Assembly: GCA_964036315.1 (NCBI GenBank)
Contig: OZ038517.1
Coordinates: forward strand, 23,329,162 to 23,393,161
Reading direction: 5' to 3'
DNA: 64,000 bases
DNA from: Acanthosepion esculentum
Taxonomy: Eukaryota; Mollusca; Cephalopoda; Sepiida; Sepiidae
Position 1 is the first letter of the stretch. Each line of letters starts with the position of its first letter. Made by a program: the position numbers and the translations under genes. This document shows, piece after piece, positions 29,160 through 39,075 of the stretch. A model generated the notes under the pieces. The model made no database searches. It saw only the letters and a list, made by a program, of their open reading frames with translations, and had not been told where the DNA came from.

Positions 29160-29700
29160 CTACAGACTGTTTATTCAGAGAAACTGTAGAGAAACAAAGT
29201 TCTTAATGTTTCCTGGGTATATCACTTTCCTTCTTCTGGTTCAGAAGTTAGAGTAAGTAAGTATAAGCATCATTATTATGGTTGAGCTCAGGTAGCCTCT
29301 CACTGAGTTGGAACAACCAAAGAAAGTTTATATTTACTTTATCAGTGTTTATATTGATCAAGCTTAAGTTAGCCTTGCGCTGAGTTGGAACAACCAAAGT
29401 AAAATTTGTCTTACTTTATTGGTGGTGTTTCAGCAAGACACATGCAAATACCATGCATTGGAAAGCGGACGAGAGTTTTTTTTTCTGGCCCAGAAGTATG
29501 TTTGGGCAAGTCATGATAACCATGGTTATAATTGTTGAGCTCAAGTCAGCCTTGTGTTGAATTGGAACAACCACAGAAAAAAGGTTGATTTACTTCATAG
29601 GTGGAGGTTTTGGAAGACATGTGTTAATGACATGTGTTGATAAGTGGAAAGAGAGTTCAGTTGTGAGTAGATTTGGAACATCTTTTTTCCATGTGTTGCT
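29160..29700 (+). repeat. Three diverged copies of a roughly 50-bp block within an unclassified repeat
   Basis: GTTGAGCTCA.GT.AGCC and TGAGTTGGAACAACCA.AG occur together near 29282, 29355 (partly altered) and 29537. Each is followed by a T-rich block and TTTACTTT.T..GTGG. It looks like an old duplicated non-coding element; class unknown. Confidence 0.5.
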
Positions 29701-29958
29701 ACATCTTGGAGCAAAAGGAAGAAAGAGAAAGAGGAAGGAAATGTCTTAAACAGTGCCACCTAATAGGCGTTTGGTGAAGCCAAGTTAGGTGAAAAAAATT
29801 TCCTGTTCCTTTATTACTAGTATCATGGGAAAATATATTTTTTTGTTTTCTTTTTATTATTATTATTATTTTATTTATTGATTTTATTTCATTTTAGCAA
29901 TTTTTAACCAGTAACCAATCCTTTGTCCTAAACAACTGAAAATCTCCCTTTCTCTTTA

Positions 29959-29967
29959 TATATATAT

Positions 29968-30037
<70 letters not shown>
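29959..30037. repeat. TA microsatellite
   Basis: Near-pure TA run with two CATATATACA interruptions, immediately upstream of a SINE tail. Confidence 0.95.
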
Positions 30038-30039
<2 letters not shown>

Positions 30040-30124
30040 CAGTGGTAATGGTTATGCTAATATTAGCTATTTCCTTATAAGGAAACATTCGACATTTATT
30101 GACCGAGCAGTCAGTATTGCTGCT

Positions 30125-30500
30125 TTTGGTTTAAATTTATAAAATCTTTCTAGGGTCTGTCTATATTTCTGAGATGAGGTATTATGTACAGTATTTACAT
30201 TAGTCAGACTATTGTACTCATCTTTGTCGCCATATTTGTCACAACGTTTCGGTCGTTGTACGCTCCGGCCTTCTTCAGGTGGTTGGAATTTTGAACCGAA
30301 CCCTTTATTTCGATCACTGGGGTAGACTGTTCTAGTTCCACAAACCATGTTTGATGGATATCAGTTATCAGTTATCTCCTGCTAATTTTCCATCTGAAAG
30401 TTCTCCACTGCCTGAACCGGGTATTGAACTCACACTCTTTTGGGGTCTGTCACTGGATCTAACCAACGCCTTTATCCACTGTGCCATGTGTCCTTGAGGA
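30125..30500 (-). mobile_element. SINE family A, near-complete copy with tRNA-like head
   Basis: On the minus strand the head reads CATGGCACAGTGGATAAAGG (box-A-like), CGTTGGTTAGATCC, then GTGTGAGTTCAATACCCGG (box-B-like). The body has GGAACTAGAACAGTCTACCC and AAATAAAGGGTTCGG; the central module has CCACCTGAAGAAGGCCGGAG, CGAAACGTTGTGACAAATAT and AAAGATGAG; the 3' end has AATACCTCATCTCAGAAATA. This is the copy from which I defined the family. The architecture (tRNA-like head, conserved centre, fixed tail) is that of SINEs described in cephalopods. Confidence 0.8.
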
Positions 30501-30534
30501 ATCTTTCTATTAAAACAATTTTTCAGAAAAATAC

Positions 30535-31128
30535 TAGGTTGGCCAGAATGTCCTGACTCACTTAGGAAGCAGAAAGAATACAATACATCTTGATCCCTGT
30601 CTGTTGGAATTTCCAAGGAGTACTGCTTTTCAACCTTATACCACACAGTTGTGCCATTAATGCTAAAATGTATTGCCAACAGCTAGACCATGTGTATGAT
30701 AAACTAAAGAAGGCGTATCCTATTTTGGTCAATTGGGCTTTGTTCCAGCAAGACAATGCAAGGCCACACACTGCCAGGTTGACGTGGTAGAAGTTCAAAC
30801 AAATGGATGGTGTTGAGATTCTTCCATATTCACCATTCTGTCCTGATGCTGCTCTGAGTTACTATGGCCTATACCACTTAATGGCACATTTACTCTGCAA
30901 CCAGTGATTTAACACTTTTGATGAAGTGAAGGAAGTTTATTTATAGTTTTTGGTTCAAAGCCAATGGACTGGTATCTAGGACAGATTGGGGTGCTGGCTG
31001 ATCAATAGTAGAAAATTGCCGAGAATGACAAACTTTATTTTGAAGAATAAATGTTGGTGTTGCTCCATAAAATTTTGTTGTTTTCTTTCCACTTCCTAAG
31101 TGAGTCGGACTTTCTGGATAACCCAATA
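30535..31128 (+). mobile_element. Mariner element, internally deleted, both ends present
   Basis: The terminal inverted repeats are GGTTGGCCAGAATGTCCTG then ACTCACTTAGGAAG at the left, and the reverse complement of GGTTATCCAGAAAGTCCG then ACTCACTTAGGAAG at the right (about 40 bp, seven or so differences). TA sits on both sides (at about 30535 and 31127), as in mariner target sites. The whole element is under 600 bp, against about 1.3 kb for complete mariners. Confidence 0.82.
30590..30950 (+). pseudogene. Mariner transposase relic
   Basis: The plus strand reads WNFQGVLLFNLIPH, INAKMYCQQLD, then FQQDNARPHTA (second catalytic aspartate motif), a stop after RLTW, and in frame beyond it ILPYSPFCPDAALSYYGL, the altered form of the mariner YSPDLAPSDYHLF motif. 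Relative to this, PD has become FCPD and the last catalytic D is changed. The DNA-binding N-terminus and the first aspartate are missing, and several stops follow. Inactive. Confidence 0.82.
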
Positions 31129-33149
31129 GATTTCTCAAGTCAACTGTTAGTGCTCTTTCTGGTATTAATAGGGGTTTCCTTCCTAAACCTAGTAGTGTGG
31201 AACATCAACATCTTGATTATGTCATTATTTTCCCTTTGTGCTACATGTGATATACAATTTAGTTGCTACTACTGTTGAAAGCTCTCAAGTGATGTCATTT
31301 CTGTTATTTGATACAGTTCTTCCTTCGTGATTCTATAATGCCAATCAACAATGTTCAAAGAAGAATGGTCTTTGCCAAGATCCACAGGCTTCACTTGCTT
31401 GAAGACATTTTTAACCATTGATCCTAAAAGCAGCTGAGAGTTTAGATATTTCTAACCATGTTTGGTGCTATCCATAATATCCATATAAATATTTAAATCT
31501 GATGTTTAAATCTGAGGCTACATAAGAAATTGTATAGCTTTTTGGTTAATGTTTTGGTTTTGTAACAATTTGCAGTGTTGAGCAGAATTACACGTAAGAG
31601 AAAGCATTTATTAAATTTGTTGGCATAGTAATCGAGAATTCAATCTCCGTCTAAAACTGAATCTATCCATATGTAGATGGTACTTGTTCTTACCAGTAAC
31701 TAGTTTGTCCTTTGTCCTAAACAGCTGAAAAAAAGTCTGACCAAATTGCAAAGCATCAAATTTTTTTTTAAAAGACTTCAGGATCAGGCTGATAACTTTT
31801 CAGCACACTCACGTGTCTCTTATTCATAGAAGCTGTATGGCACTTTTAGCTATAAAGACGAAATTTTAGAAAAAAAACACCCAAACTTTATTTTCTATCC
31901 AATAACAGACAATATTTACAAACATCTCAAAAGTATCCCATGGTACAATGCACACCATTTAAATTAAAGTGTCTATTGGTTAGAAATTAATGTCATCATG
32001 TGAAATATTTGACCAATCAGAGAAAACTAAAACCCTATTATTTCTAGAGCCTACTTTTGGGAAAAGTTTCTTATAAAAAACCATAGATTTTGGCTTTCAG
32101 TAGCAGTGGAATGACTGTCACTAAACCGGTCAAACACAAGAGAAAACATGGCTACATAGCTTTTTCCTTTTCCACTGTGATTGTTGAAAGAACCACAACA
32201 ATAGCAGGGGTGGTCAGTGAATCTTTGCCAATAATAAAAGACAACAGTTTTTTTTACTAAACAACAGTTTTTTACTGTGTCCCAACTACTAAAAGTCTTT
32301 TCTAAACCATAGATTTTCTGTGGACTACCTGAAAACTTTATTTCAATTGAAGACTATTTTTAATCCTTTTTGTGTATGTTTGTAAATACAAATGATTTAT
32401 TTAACAGGCAGACTCATGTTTTCTTTATCTTTATTTTTTTGTTTGGAATTTGGATGTTTAGATTTTTAATATAAAATAATCTGAACAACCGAACCTCCTA
32501 CAATGTCTTTGCTAAAAATTCGAAAAGAAACTGTATAATTTCTTTATTTTACTAAATCTTCTTCTATATAATAAATATAAAAATCAATTCAAGGGACACT
32601 ACTCTTTAACCTTCAATAACTTCTATAATATAATAAATGCAAAAATCTCAGTCACACTTTTTCAAGTAAAGGGATTCAACTCTCTAATTTTAAAAAATCT
32701 CATCGTCTATATAAATAAATGCGAAAGTCAGTGTGTCACACTTTTTCAACATATCATACAATTTTGGAATCAGGCTGACTTTGTGAGCAAATGAAAAACA
32801 TTCCAGGCCAAATCCTGAAATGTTGTATTCCCAAGTTTTCATTACGAAGATTGTTTTTGACAATTTTTTACATGATATTTTTGCAACAAATTCTTTTTGT
32901 ATGATAACAATTTTCATAACTTGGAAATATATTTGGGAATAATCGAAATTAATTGCGAAATCCAGTGAAAGTTACCCATGAAATAAAAATAATTGTTTGT
33001 ACAGAAATTAAGGACCTAAGTATATCAAGCTGTCTCTAAATTAAAATAGCAGCAGAAGAATTACTGTTGAACTTTAATGCAATGTTTTGTGGTAACCACC
33101 ACCATCATCATTCATAGAAAATATACAACAAGCATTCATTGGTTAATCA
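31129..33149. other. Intergenic, old unclassified repeats
   Basis: No gene seen. At 31310-31470 one plus frame (PINNVQRRMVFAKIHRLHL) could be a reverse-transcriptase tail but is too short and broken to name. At 32545-32745 a TCTATAT.ATAAATGC.AAA..TCAGT block occurs twice about 65 bp apart, resembling the ends of some non-autonomous Helitrons. Both are weak. Confidence 0.3.
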
Positions 33150-33650
33150 CCTTCAATCTAGCTCGCTGATTGGTCAGGTTCGACCAATCAAATCACCCAC
33201 ACGCGACAGGTCTGTTTTTGCGCCAACTAAAGTTGATCCAGTTACGTGGTCCAACATACTATAAAAACCAAACACAAGTGATTCTCGCTCTCTTTTTCCT
33301 CACTCTCTTCGTCGTTCTCTTTGTCACTCATACGTCTCAACTCCGCTGCCAAAATGTGACCCTTAAAGAACTCCCATCTTGACTAATCCAGTCAGACGTA
33401 AAAGAACTTTACAACTAATCACGCAAGTACATTCTGAACTATTACCAACTTGTACAATATACAATTCCAAACACTCAACACATATTCATTCTTCTAAACT
33501 ACAATTTAATAGTAAATCTAATCCTAATGTGCTCAGGTATAAATATTTCCTAGTCTAAGAGACGTAACTCTGTCTAACCTTTCAGTTTACATGCATGTAC
33601 ATCAAATACTTAATAAATTCAATTGTTATGTTTTCAACCCTACGTTCTGT
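33150..33650 (+). promoter_or_regulatory. Pol II promoter-like block, probably an LTR
   Basis: Inverted and direct CCAAT boxes (GATTGGTC and GACCAATC, about 33171-33190) are followed by a TATA box (CTATAAAAACC, about 33259), then a CT-rich initiator region (CTCGCTCTCTTTTTCCTCAC), and an AATAAA signal about 350 bp downstream (33610). Spacing and style resemble the two solo LTRs at 23.7-25.2 kb, but no TG..CA ends or target duplication could be fixed. The 70-codon ORF over it has no family resemblance. Confidence 0.5.
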
Positions 33651-34420
33651 TTTGTATTTTACCATGTGCTATTTTACGTCAAATATAAATTGCATTGAGA
33701 CCACCACATTGAATAGCGACCTCCAGCATAATGGCATGATCCTTTCCACACCTTTTCTAGACAAAATAAAATAATTGTAGCAGGACCCGCAACATTGCAC
33801 ATCTACAACACATTTGCAAACCTCACCGTTAAGGGTCCCACTACAGTTTAAATGCGGCACTCAATTTTGAGTTCTTCTGTAGTTTATTGTTGCTTATCGC
33901 ATATGGCAGCAGTATGCCTTGCAAACAATGCTCCTCCAACAGAGGACCAGATTGTAATCAAAAGAGCCAAGGCTGCAGCAAGGAAAAGAAAGTCCTATGT
34001 AAATGAATACCCAGATTAAACGGCAGCCAGGAGAGCTCCGAATGTTGAGAATATGCAAAGACTTAGGGACTCTCAAACTCCTGAACAAACTGGAGACCCA
34101 ATCACAAGCCATCCACAGGAGCTAGTTTAAATGCTGCCCAACAGGGTGGCTTTTAAGCTAGTAATTTATATTGTTAAAGTTTTTTCTTCAAAAACACTCT
34201 CTACAACTTAATTTAATGTTTCTTTAAATCTGAATGACTTTCTAAGAATTAACTAACTACAATCATTGTTTTTTATTTTGTTAAGTGAATTTATAAAGTG
34301 TGTCAGTGACCAAGACTGGAAGGTCTGCTTGCTAAAACTTTAAAATTCTCAAACTTTATTAATTAGTCTTTTATTAAAAAAAAAAAAAAAAGTCATAATT
34401 AACGTGTTCAAATATAAGCA
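33651..34420. other. Intergenic, possible old transposon coding remnant
   Basis: At about 33905-34130 the plus strand reads TEDQIVIKRAKAAARKRKSY, then after a stop ENMQRLRDSQTPEQ. The R-rich ..RLRD..TPEQ style occurs in N-terminal repeats of some Helitron-type ORFs, but the match is short and broken. Otherwise unrecognised. Confidence 0.25.
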
Positions 34421-34429
34421 GTTGCTTAA

Positions 34430-34660
34430 TGATGGTCGTTAGTGTTCTGTTCTGTCGTCAAGTATAATGTCGTGTGTTGAATGTAGTTCCGGTTTATTTC
34501 CATGTGTCGTGATGTTCCGAAATTAATTTATCGTCTGTGTTTTTTAAACACGGACCATCAAGGTAATGTAAAAATATTTTTTGTTAAAACTTGAAAGACA
34601 AAAGTTAGTATTTCCGCCATCTTAAAGCTATTTTTTGACATTGAATCAACAAAAGAATTC
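34430..34660 (+). promoter_or_regulatory. Candidate TYW1 promoter and non-coding first exon
   Basis: A small CpG-bearing island in AT-rich DNA. It holds an ETS-like TTCCGG (34487), several TCG/CGT words, a potential 5'-UTR exon ending ACGGACCATCAAG before a GTAATG donor (about 34566), and a YY1-type CCGCCATCTT (about 34615). It lies 4.4 kb upstream of the acceptor (TTTCAG at about 38945) that precedes the TYW1 start codon, so an untranslated first exon is needed somewhere upstream and this is the best candidate. Inference only. Confidence 0.35.
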
Positions 34661-36499
34661 TATTAATTAAAAATATTGTATATTCGATAATGGGCAAGTT
34701 GTCTGTCGTCTCGAAAGTGATTTATTGTCTAACTTTTTTTTTCTCACTTAAGTAGTAAATTTAAATTTTAAATAATAATTTAAAAACATCAATTCTTTTA
34801 ACTTTTAAAATGTGTTGACAGATTGATTCTTCTTGGGTTTTTAAAAAATTGGAATGTTTTTGTGTTTTTTTTATTATGATTCTTCTTATTTCTTAGTTGT
34901 TTTCTTTTTTATGATTTTTTTTTTTAATTTAAAGTTTAACTTTTCAAATTTATTAAAAATTTATTTATTTATTACTTTAATTTGCTTCTTACAAAAATCA
35001 GTTGAAGCACATCAAGGAAGTAAATGTTGAATTTTTTTTTTTTTTTTTTGATGTCTTTCACTTTTTTAAAAAAATATACATACACGTACTTAGTTTTTTT
35101 TTTACTCATTTTGAAATAAATGTTAGTTAAAAAATATTACTACCTTTCTAGTTTGTTAGATAAATTATTCAAATTTTTTTCTTTTCTGTACTTAAAAAAA
35201 AAAGAGTCTGAAATATTGTAATCACATTTTTTTTTCGTTGTATTTATTTAACTTGGTTAATTCAGTAAAAAAATTATTTCATGTTTCAGAATTAAAAAAG
35301 TAAAACTAAAATTTGAAAAAAAGGTAGTGTTTAAATTTTAATAGCCCCCCCCCCCAATCTTATGATAAAATTAAATAACTTTTCGGTAGAATGAACAAGT
35401 ATTTTTTTTATCAGAACTTTTTCTTTTTTAATTTTTATTATAGTTTGATCACTAAACTCAGACCCCTTTCTCCGGTCGCCAATATCAGATTTTTGTTTCC
35501 TTCTATGCTTATCAGTACAATTTAAAAATAACAAAAATAACTTTGTTAATTAATTACTCCTACCTGATATAGTTATTGGAATCTGGGTTCAATTCCAGAT
35601 AAAAGACAAGGTACGCATTTATTTTGGGACGGAAACAGATTTAAAACAAAATTTGACGTCATTGTGTACCAAAAAGTTGTTTTACTTTTTTAAAATCACT
35701 AAGAAAACTAAAAGTGAAGTGGTTTCAATTAAAATAAAAAAGAAATAATAATTTTTTGGTTCAAGGCAAATCAATTATCGGCATTTTTGAAACGCACATT
35801 TTATTTTTATGAATAGAGACTCGAGAAGAAAATACAATTATTTATTACAAGTGGAAGCTATGATTTTTTTTATATTATCACTTTTTTTTTTTCCTGGTCC
35901 GTGAATAATTAACTTTTTTTCTTCCTTTTTAAAAAAAAAAAAAAAAAAAAGCTTTTTCCCATAAACTGGTTCAGTGATTGATTTTCATAAGTTTATAAAT
36001 TTCATTATCGATTTTCTAAAAACAGTTCCTGGCATACGATTTTTTTTTTTTTTTTTTTTTTTTAGCAATAACATTTCTTTTTTTTTGTCTGTTTTTCTTA
36101 TGCTTTTTTAGCTTCAGTTGAGTATTGTTATTGTAGGATTTTTTTGTTACTTTGAAACTAAAAGACAGATCTGATTTAGTAGTGCCAGGTCCTAGTAATT
36201 TGATATGATTATTATTGGGAGGTATTCTGACCCTGTTTCCGCAGCAGTGCTATTGATTGAGTGACCCCTCCCTAAAAAAAAAGAAAAAAAATCCACGATT
36301 TCAAATAGAGTACGTATGTATCTCCACGAAAAAACTCTAAAAAGTCAACATAAATGCAATATTTTTACTCTCATTTCACAGCTTTTAGCCAAAGTTTAAT
36401 GAATATGTAAGTAGTAAATAAACTGAGTGACAAAACAAAAGTCAGGTATTGTCACATTTTTGTTTTAGGTCTTAAAAAGTCATTCATCTGCCATCAGTT
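34661..36499. other. T-homopolymer-rich intergenic or intronic DNA
   Basis: Long T and A runs throughout (for example 35033-35050, 35931-35950 and 36040-36063). No ORF of interest and no recognised repeat. Confidence 0.4.
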
Positions 36500-36990
36500 T
36501 TTTTTTTTTAGATACCTCTCTACACAGAAAACTCGATACCTAAAAAATTTATTTTTTAAAATGAAAAAAAGCTTTCTTGAATCTTTTGTTTTAGTCTTAC
36601 TCTTAATTTCAAGCTAAAGATTAATTTAAATTTAATACTTCTAACAAAAATACTTTGCAGATTTTCAAAAAACTAATTTGAATTTACTAAGGATATTTCT
36701 TTTTCTTTCTTTTTTTTTCTTCAATACCTGATTAGCACCCTATTTTAGTTGTCTTTCATTGCAATGTAATTTTATTTATTAAAAAAAATCTTCTCAAAAT
36801 AAAATACTTTCCAGAGACTTTATTTGAGTAATGTTAGCTGATTTAAAGTTTAATCTGATTTGAACTAATATTGTTTACTTCAAGTTTAAAATATCACAAA
36901 AGTGCATTTTTTGACACTGTGGTAGCTGTTTATTTAAGCTGTTCAGGTGTGGACAGATGGATGTTTATCTAATGTTTTTCTACTGGGGCT
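36500..36990 (+). repeat. Unclassified dispersed repeat, inverted partner at 45.9-46.4 kb
   Basis: The reverse complement of 45895-46385 matches in order: ACAGAAAACTCGATACCTAA, TTTCAAGCTAAAGATTAA, AATACTTTGCAGATTT, GACTTTATTTGAGTAATGTT, AGTTTAAAATATCACAAAAG and GTAGCTGTTTATTTAA, with moderate divergence over about 490 bp. No ORF or terminal repeat was seen, so the class is open. Confidence 0.65.
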
Positions 36991-37100
36991 TTATTCATAA
37001 AATAAAATAATTGAATATTAATATGAGCACTTTTTTATATATAATTTTTAAGTACCTAGTGATTTTTAAAATTTAGGAAAATATTCTCTGTAATATATTT

Positions 37101-37918
37101 GGTCGAAGGCATACAACAATTTTGTTCAGAATATATTTGGTCGAAGGCATACAACAATTTTGTTCAGAATATATTTGGTCGAAGGCATACAACAATTTTG
37201 TTCAGAATATATTTGGTCGAAGGCATACAACAATTTTGTTCAGAATATATTTGGTCGAAGGCATACAACAATTTTGTTCAGAATATATTTGGTCGAAGGC
37301 ATACAACAATTTTGTTCAGAATATATTTGGTCGAAGGCATACAACAATTTTGTTCAGAATATATTTGGTCGAAGGCATACAACAATTTTGTTCAGAATAT
37401 ATTTGGTCGAAGGCATACAACAATTTTGTTCAGAATATATTTGGTCGAAGGCATACAACAATTTTGTTCAGAATATATTTGGTCGAAGGCATACAACAAT
37501 TTTGTTCAGAATATATTTGGTCGAAGGCATACAACAATTTTGTTCAGAATATATTTGGTCGAAGGCATACAACAATTTTGTTCAGAATATATTTGGTCGA
37601 AGGCATACAACAATTTTGTTCAGAATATATTTGGTCGAAGGCATACAACAATTTTGTTCAGAATATATTTGGTCGAAGGCATACAACAATTTTGTTCAGA
37701 ATATATTTGGTCGAAGGCATACAACAATTTTGTTCAGAATATATTTGGTCGAAGGCATACAACAATTTTGTTCAGAATATATTTGGTCGAAGGCATACAA
37801 CAATTTTGTTCAGAATATATTTGGTCGAAGGCATACAACAATTTTGTTCAGAATATATTTGGTCGAAGGCATACAACAATTTTGTTCAGAATATATTTGG
37901 TCGAAGGCATACAACAAT
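37101..37918. repeat. 38-bp minisatellite, 21.5 identical copies
   Basis: The unit starts GGTCGAAGGCATACAACAAT and continues TTTGTTCAGAATATATTT. It recurs exactly every 38 bases from 37101, with 21 full copies to 37898 and a 20-base partial copy, and I see no variant base. All three plus frames are open because the unit lacks stops in every phase; this is a consequence of the repeat and not a gene. The core (TTGGTCGAAGGCATACAACA against TTGGAGGCATGCCATTGCG) resembles the 35-bp unit at 50.7-52.6 kb. It lies 1.0 kb upstream of the first TYW1 coding exon. Confidence 0.97.
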
Positions 37919-38440
37919 AGGTAGCTAAAAAAGATGCACTATGCTAGTCAGTAAGGTCCAGATTTAAGTGATGTGGTGTTTTGCCAAAAATCCTCACATG
38001 CAACATGAAGATTCTTCTTGCTTGGGCCATCTAAATGTGATGGCTGCACAGTATACAAGCTCACTCATTGGCCAATCTCTGCTAACTGAGTAACCTCCCA
38101 GAAGAGTATTCATGGATGTACAGTAAGGTTCGACTTGATTACCAAATGACATATAAAATAGCTAGATACTTTACAGACAGATTTTGAATGGATTCAAAGG
38201 ACAAGACATTTGTAGCTGATGTGGGAGCCACTTTTGATGGAAATAAGTTGAAAACTTTCAAATTAAATTAATTTAACACATGGAGGATTTTCTTTTTTTC
38301 ATATGTATTTCTGTAAAGAACCTAATTCAAGGGATTTGTAAGTGTGCCATGTGATATGGTGAAATTAAGTAGTCAGCTAGCCCTGAGAGTGTCTCCCCAG
38401 AGGAAGACTGAACAGTGTTTAGTATCTACCACATCCTATA
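37919..38440. other. Unassigned sequence downstream of the 38-bp array
   Basis: Less AT-rich than average, with short broken reading frames in plus orientation that may belong to the non-LTR relic following it. Nothing firm. Confidence 0.3.
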
Positions 38441-38790
38441 AGTAAGGGAGAAAAAAAAAGTGAATCCTTTTCTTCTATACTGCTGATTGGGGTAGCATCA
38501 CACAACACTGCAAATTACTACAAGATCAAAACATAACTGAGGAGGAACTCTGGTCATGTTTTTTAAATAGTTTTGTCAGATCAAGACTTTCATATGGATG
38601 TCTTGCATGGTATCAAACCTGATCAGAAATATTTAAATTGCCAGCTCTATACAATCGCTTTCTCAGATCAATGATTAAGAATGGCTTTGAGTGAATAAAC
38701 ACTGTAGGTCTAAGCAAAGACCATCTTTCTTTGAATTACAAAAAATACAACTGCGCAGAAACCCCATCATGTGAAAACTACTAAAATGAA
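38441..38790 (+). pseudogene. Non-LTR retrotransposon ORF2 C-terminal relic
   Basis: One plus frame reads CKLLQDQNITEEELWSCFLN, SFVRSRLSYGCLAWYQT, stop, then LPALYNRFLRSMIKNGFE, stop, INTVGLSKDHLSLNYKKYN and CAETPSC. The RLSYGCLAWY motif followed by a long helical segment and a cysteine-containing end is the style of the region after the reverse transcriptase in LINE-type proteins. It has two in-frame stops. The clade cannot be named from this piece. Confidence 0.5.
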
Positions 38791-38958
38791 TATCACATGT
38801 AACTTGATGGCTTTAAGCGAAGTTCGTTAGTAGACATGGTAGAGTAATTCCATGCTTGATTTAAGTATTTTTTTTTTTTTTCATTGTGCTTAGAATGTAA
38901 ATTTCTAAGATAAAAATTACTTTTTCTATTTAAATCTGATTTCAGACCATCTACTGTG

Positions 38959-39075
38959 ATGTTGGAGACATTATTACAATATGAAGTCACAGATTTTCTT
39001 CATATTCCTGTATGGTTAGTGTTGTTGGCCTGCATCTCGATTGGTTACTTCTGGAAAACCAGGACTCAAATCAAG
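38959..39075 (+). CDS. TYW1: TYW1 exon with start codon
   Basis: 117 coding bases from ATG to a CAAG|GTAAAT donor. It reads MLETLLQYEVTDFLHIPVWL, then VLLACISIGYFWKTRTQIK: a single membrane-spanning-like stretch followed by basic residues, as in the N-terminus of animal TYW1. A TTTCAG acceptor ends at about 38945, so the exon begins in 5' UTR. A GTG just upstream of the ATG is not a likely start in an animal. Confidence 0.82.

Noticed and set aside
30125..30500. tRNA gene on the minus strand
   Set aside because: Box-A and box-B-like motifs are present, but no cloverleaf or acceptor stem can be drawn; the head belongs to a repeated SINE.
33170..33382. 70-codon membrane-like protein
   Set aside because: The hydrophobic stretch is the translated CT-rich initiator of a promoter/LTR-like block; no family resemblance.
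33905..34130. Helitron ORF fragment (RLRDSQTPEQ style)
   Set aside because: The match is too short and interrupted to claim; mentioned only as a possibility in the region entry.
37099..37928. Three overlapping 250-270-codon plus-strand ORFs
   Set aside because: All three plus frames of a stop-free 38-bp tandem repeat; composition is dictated by the repeat.
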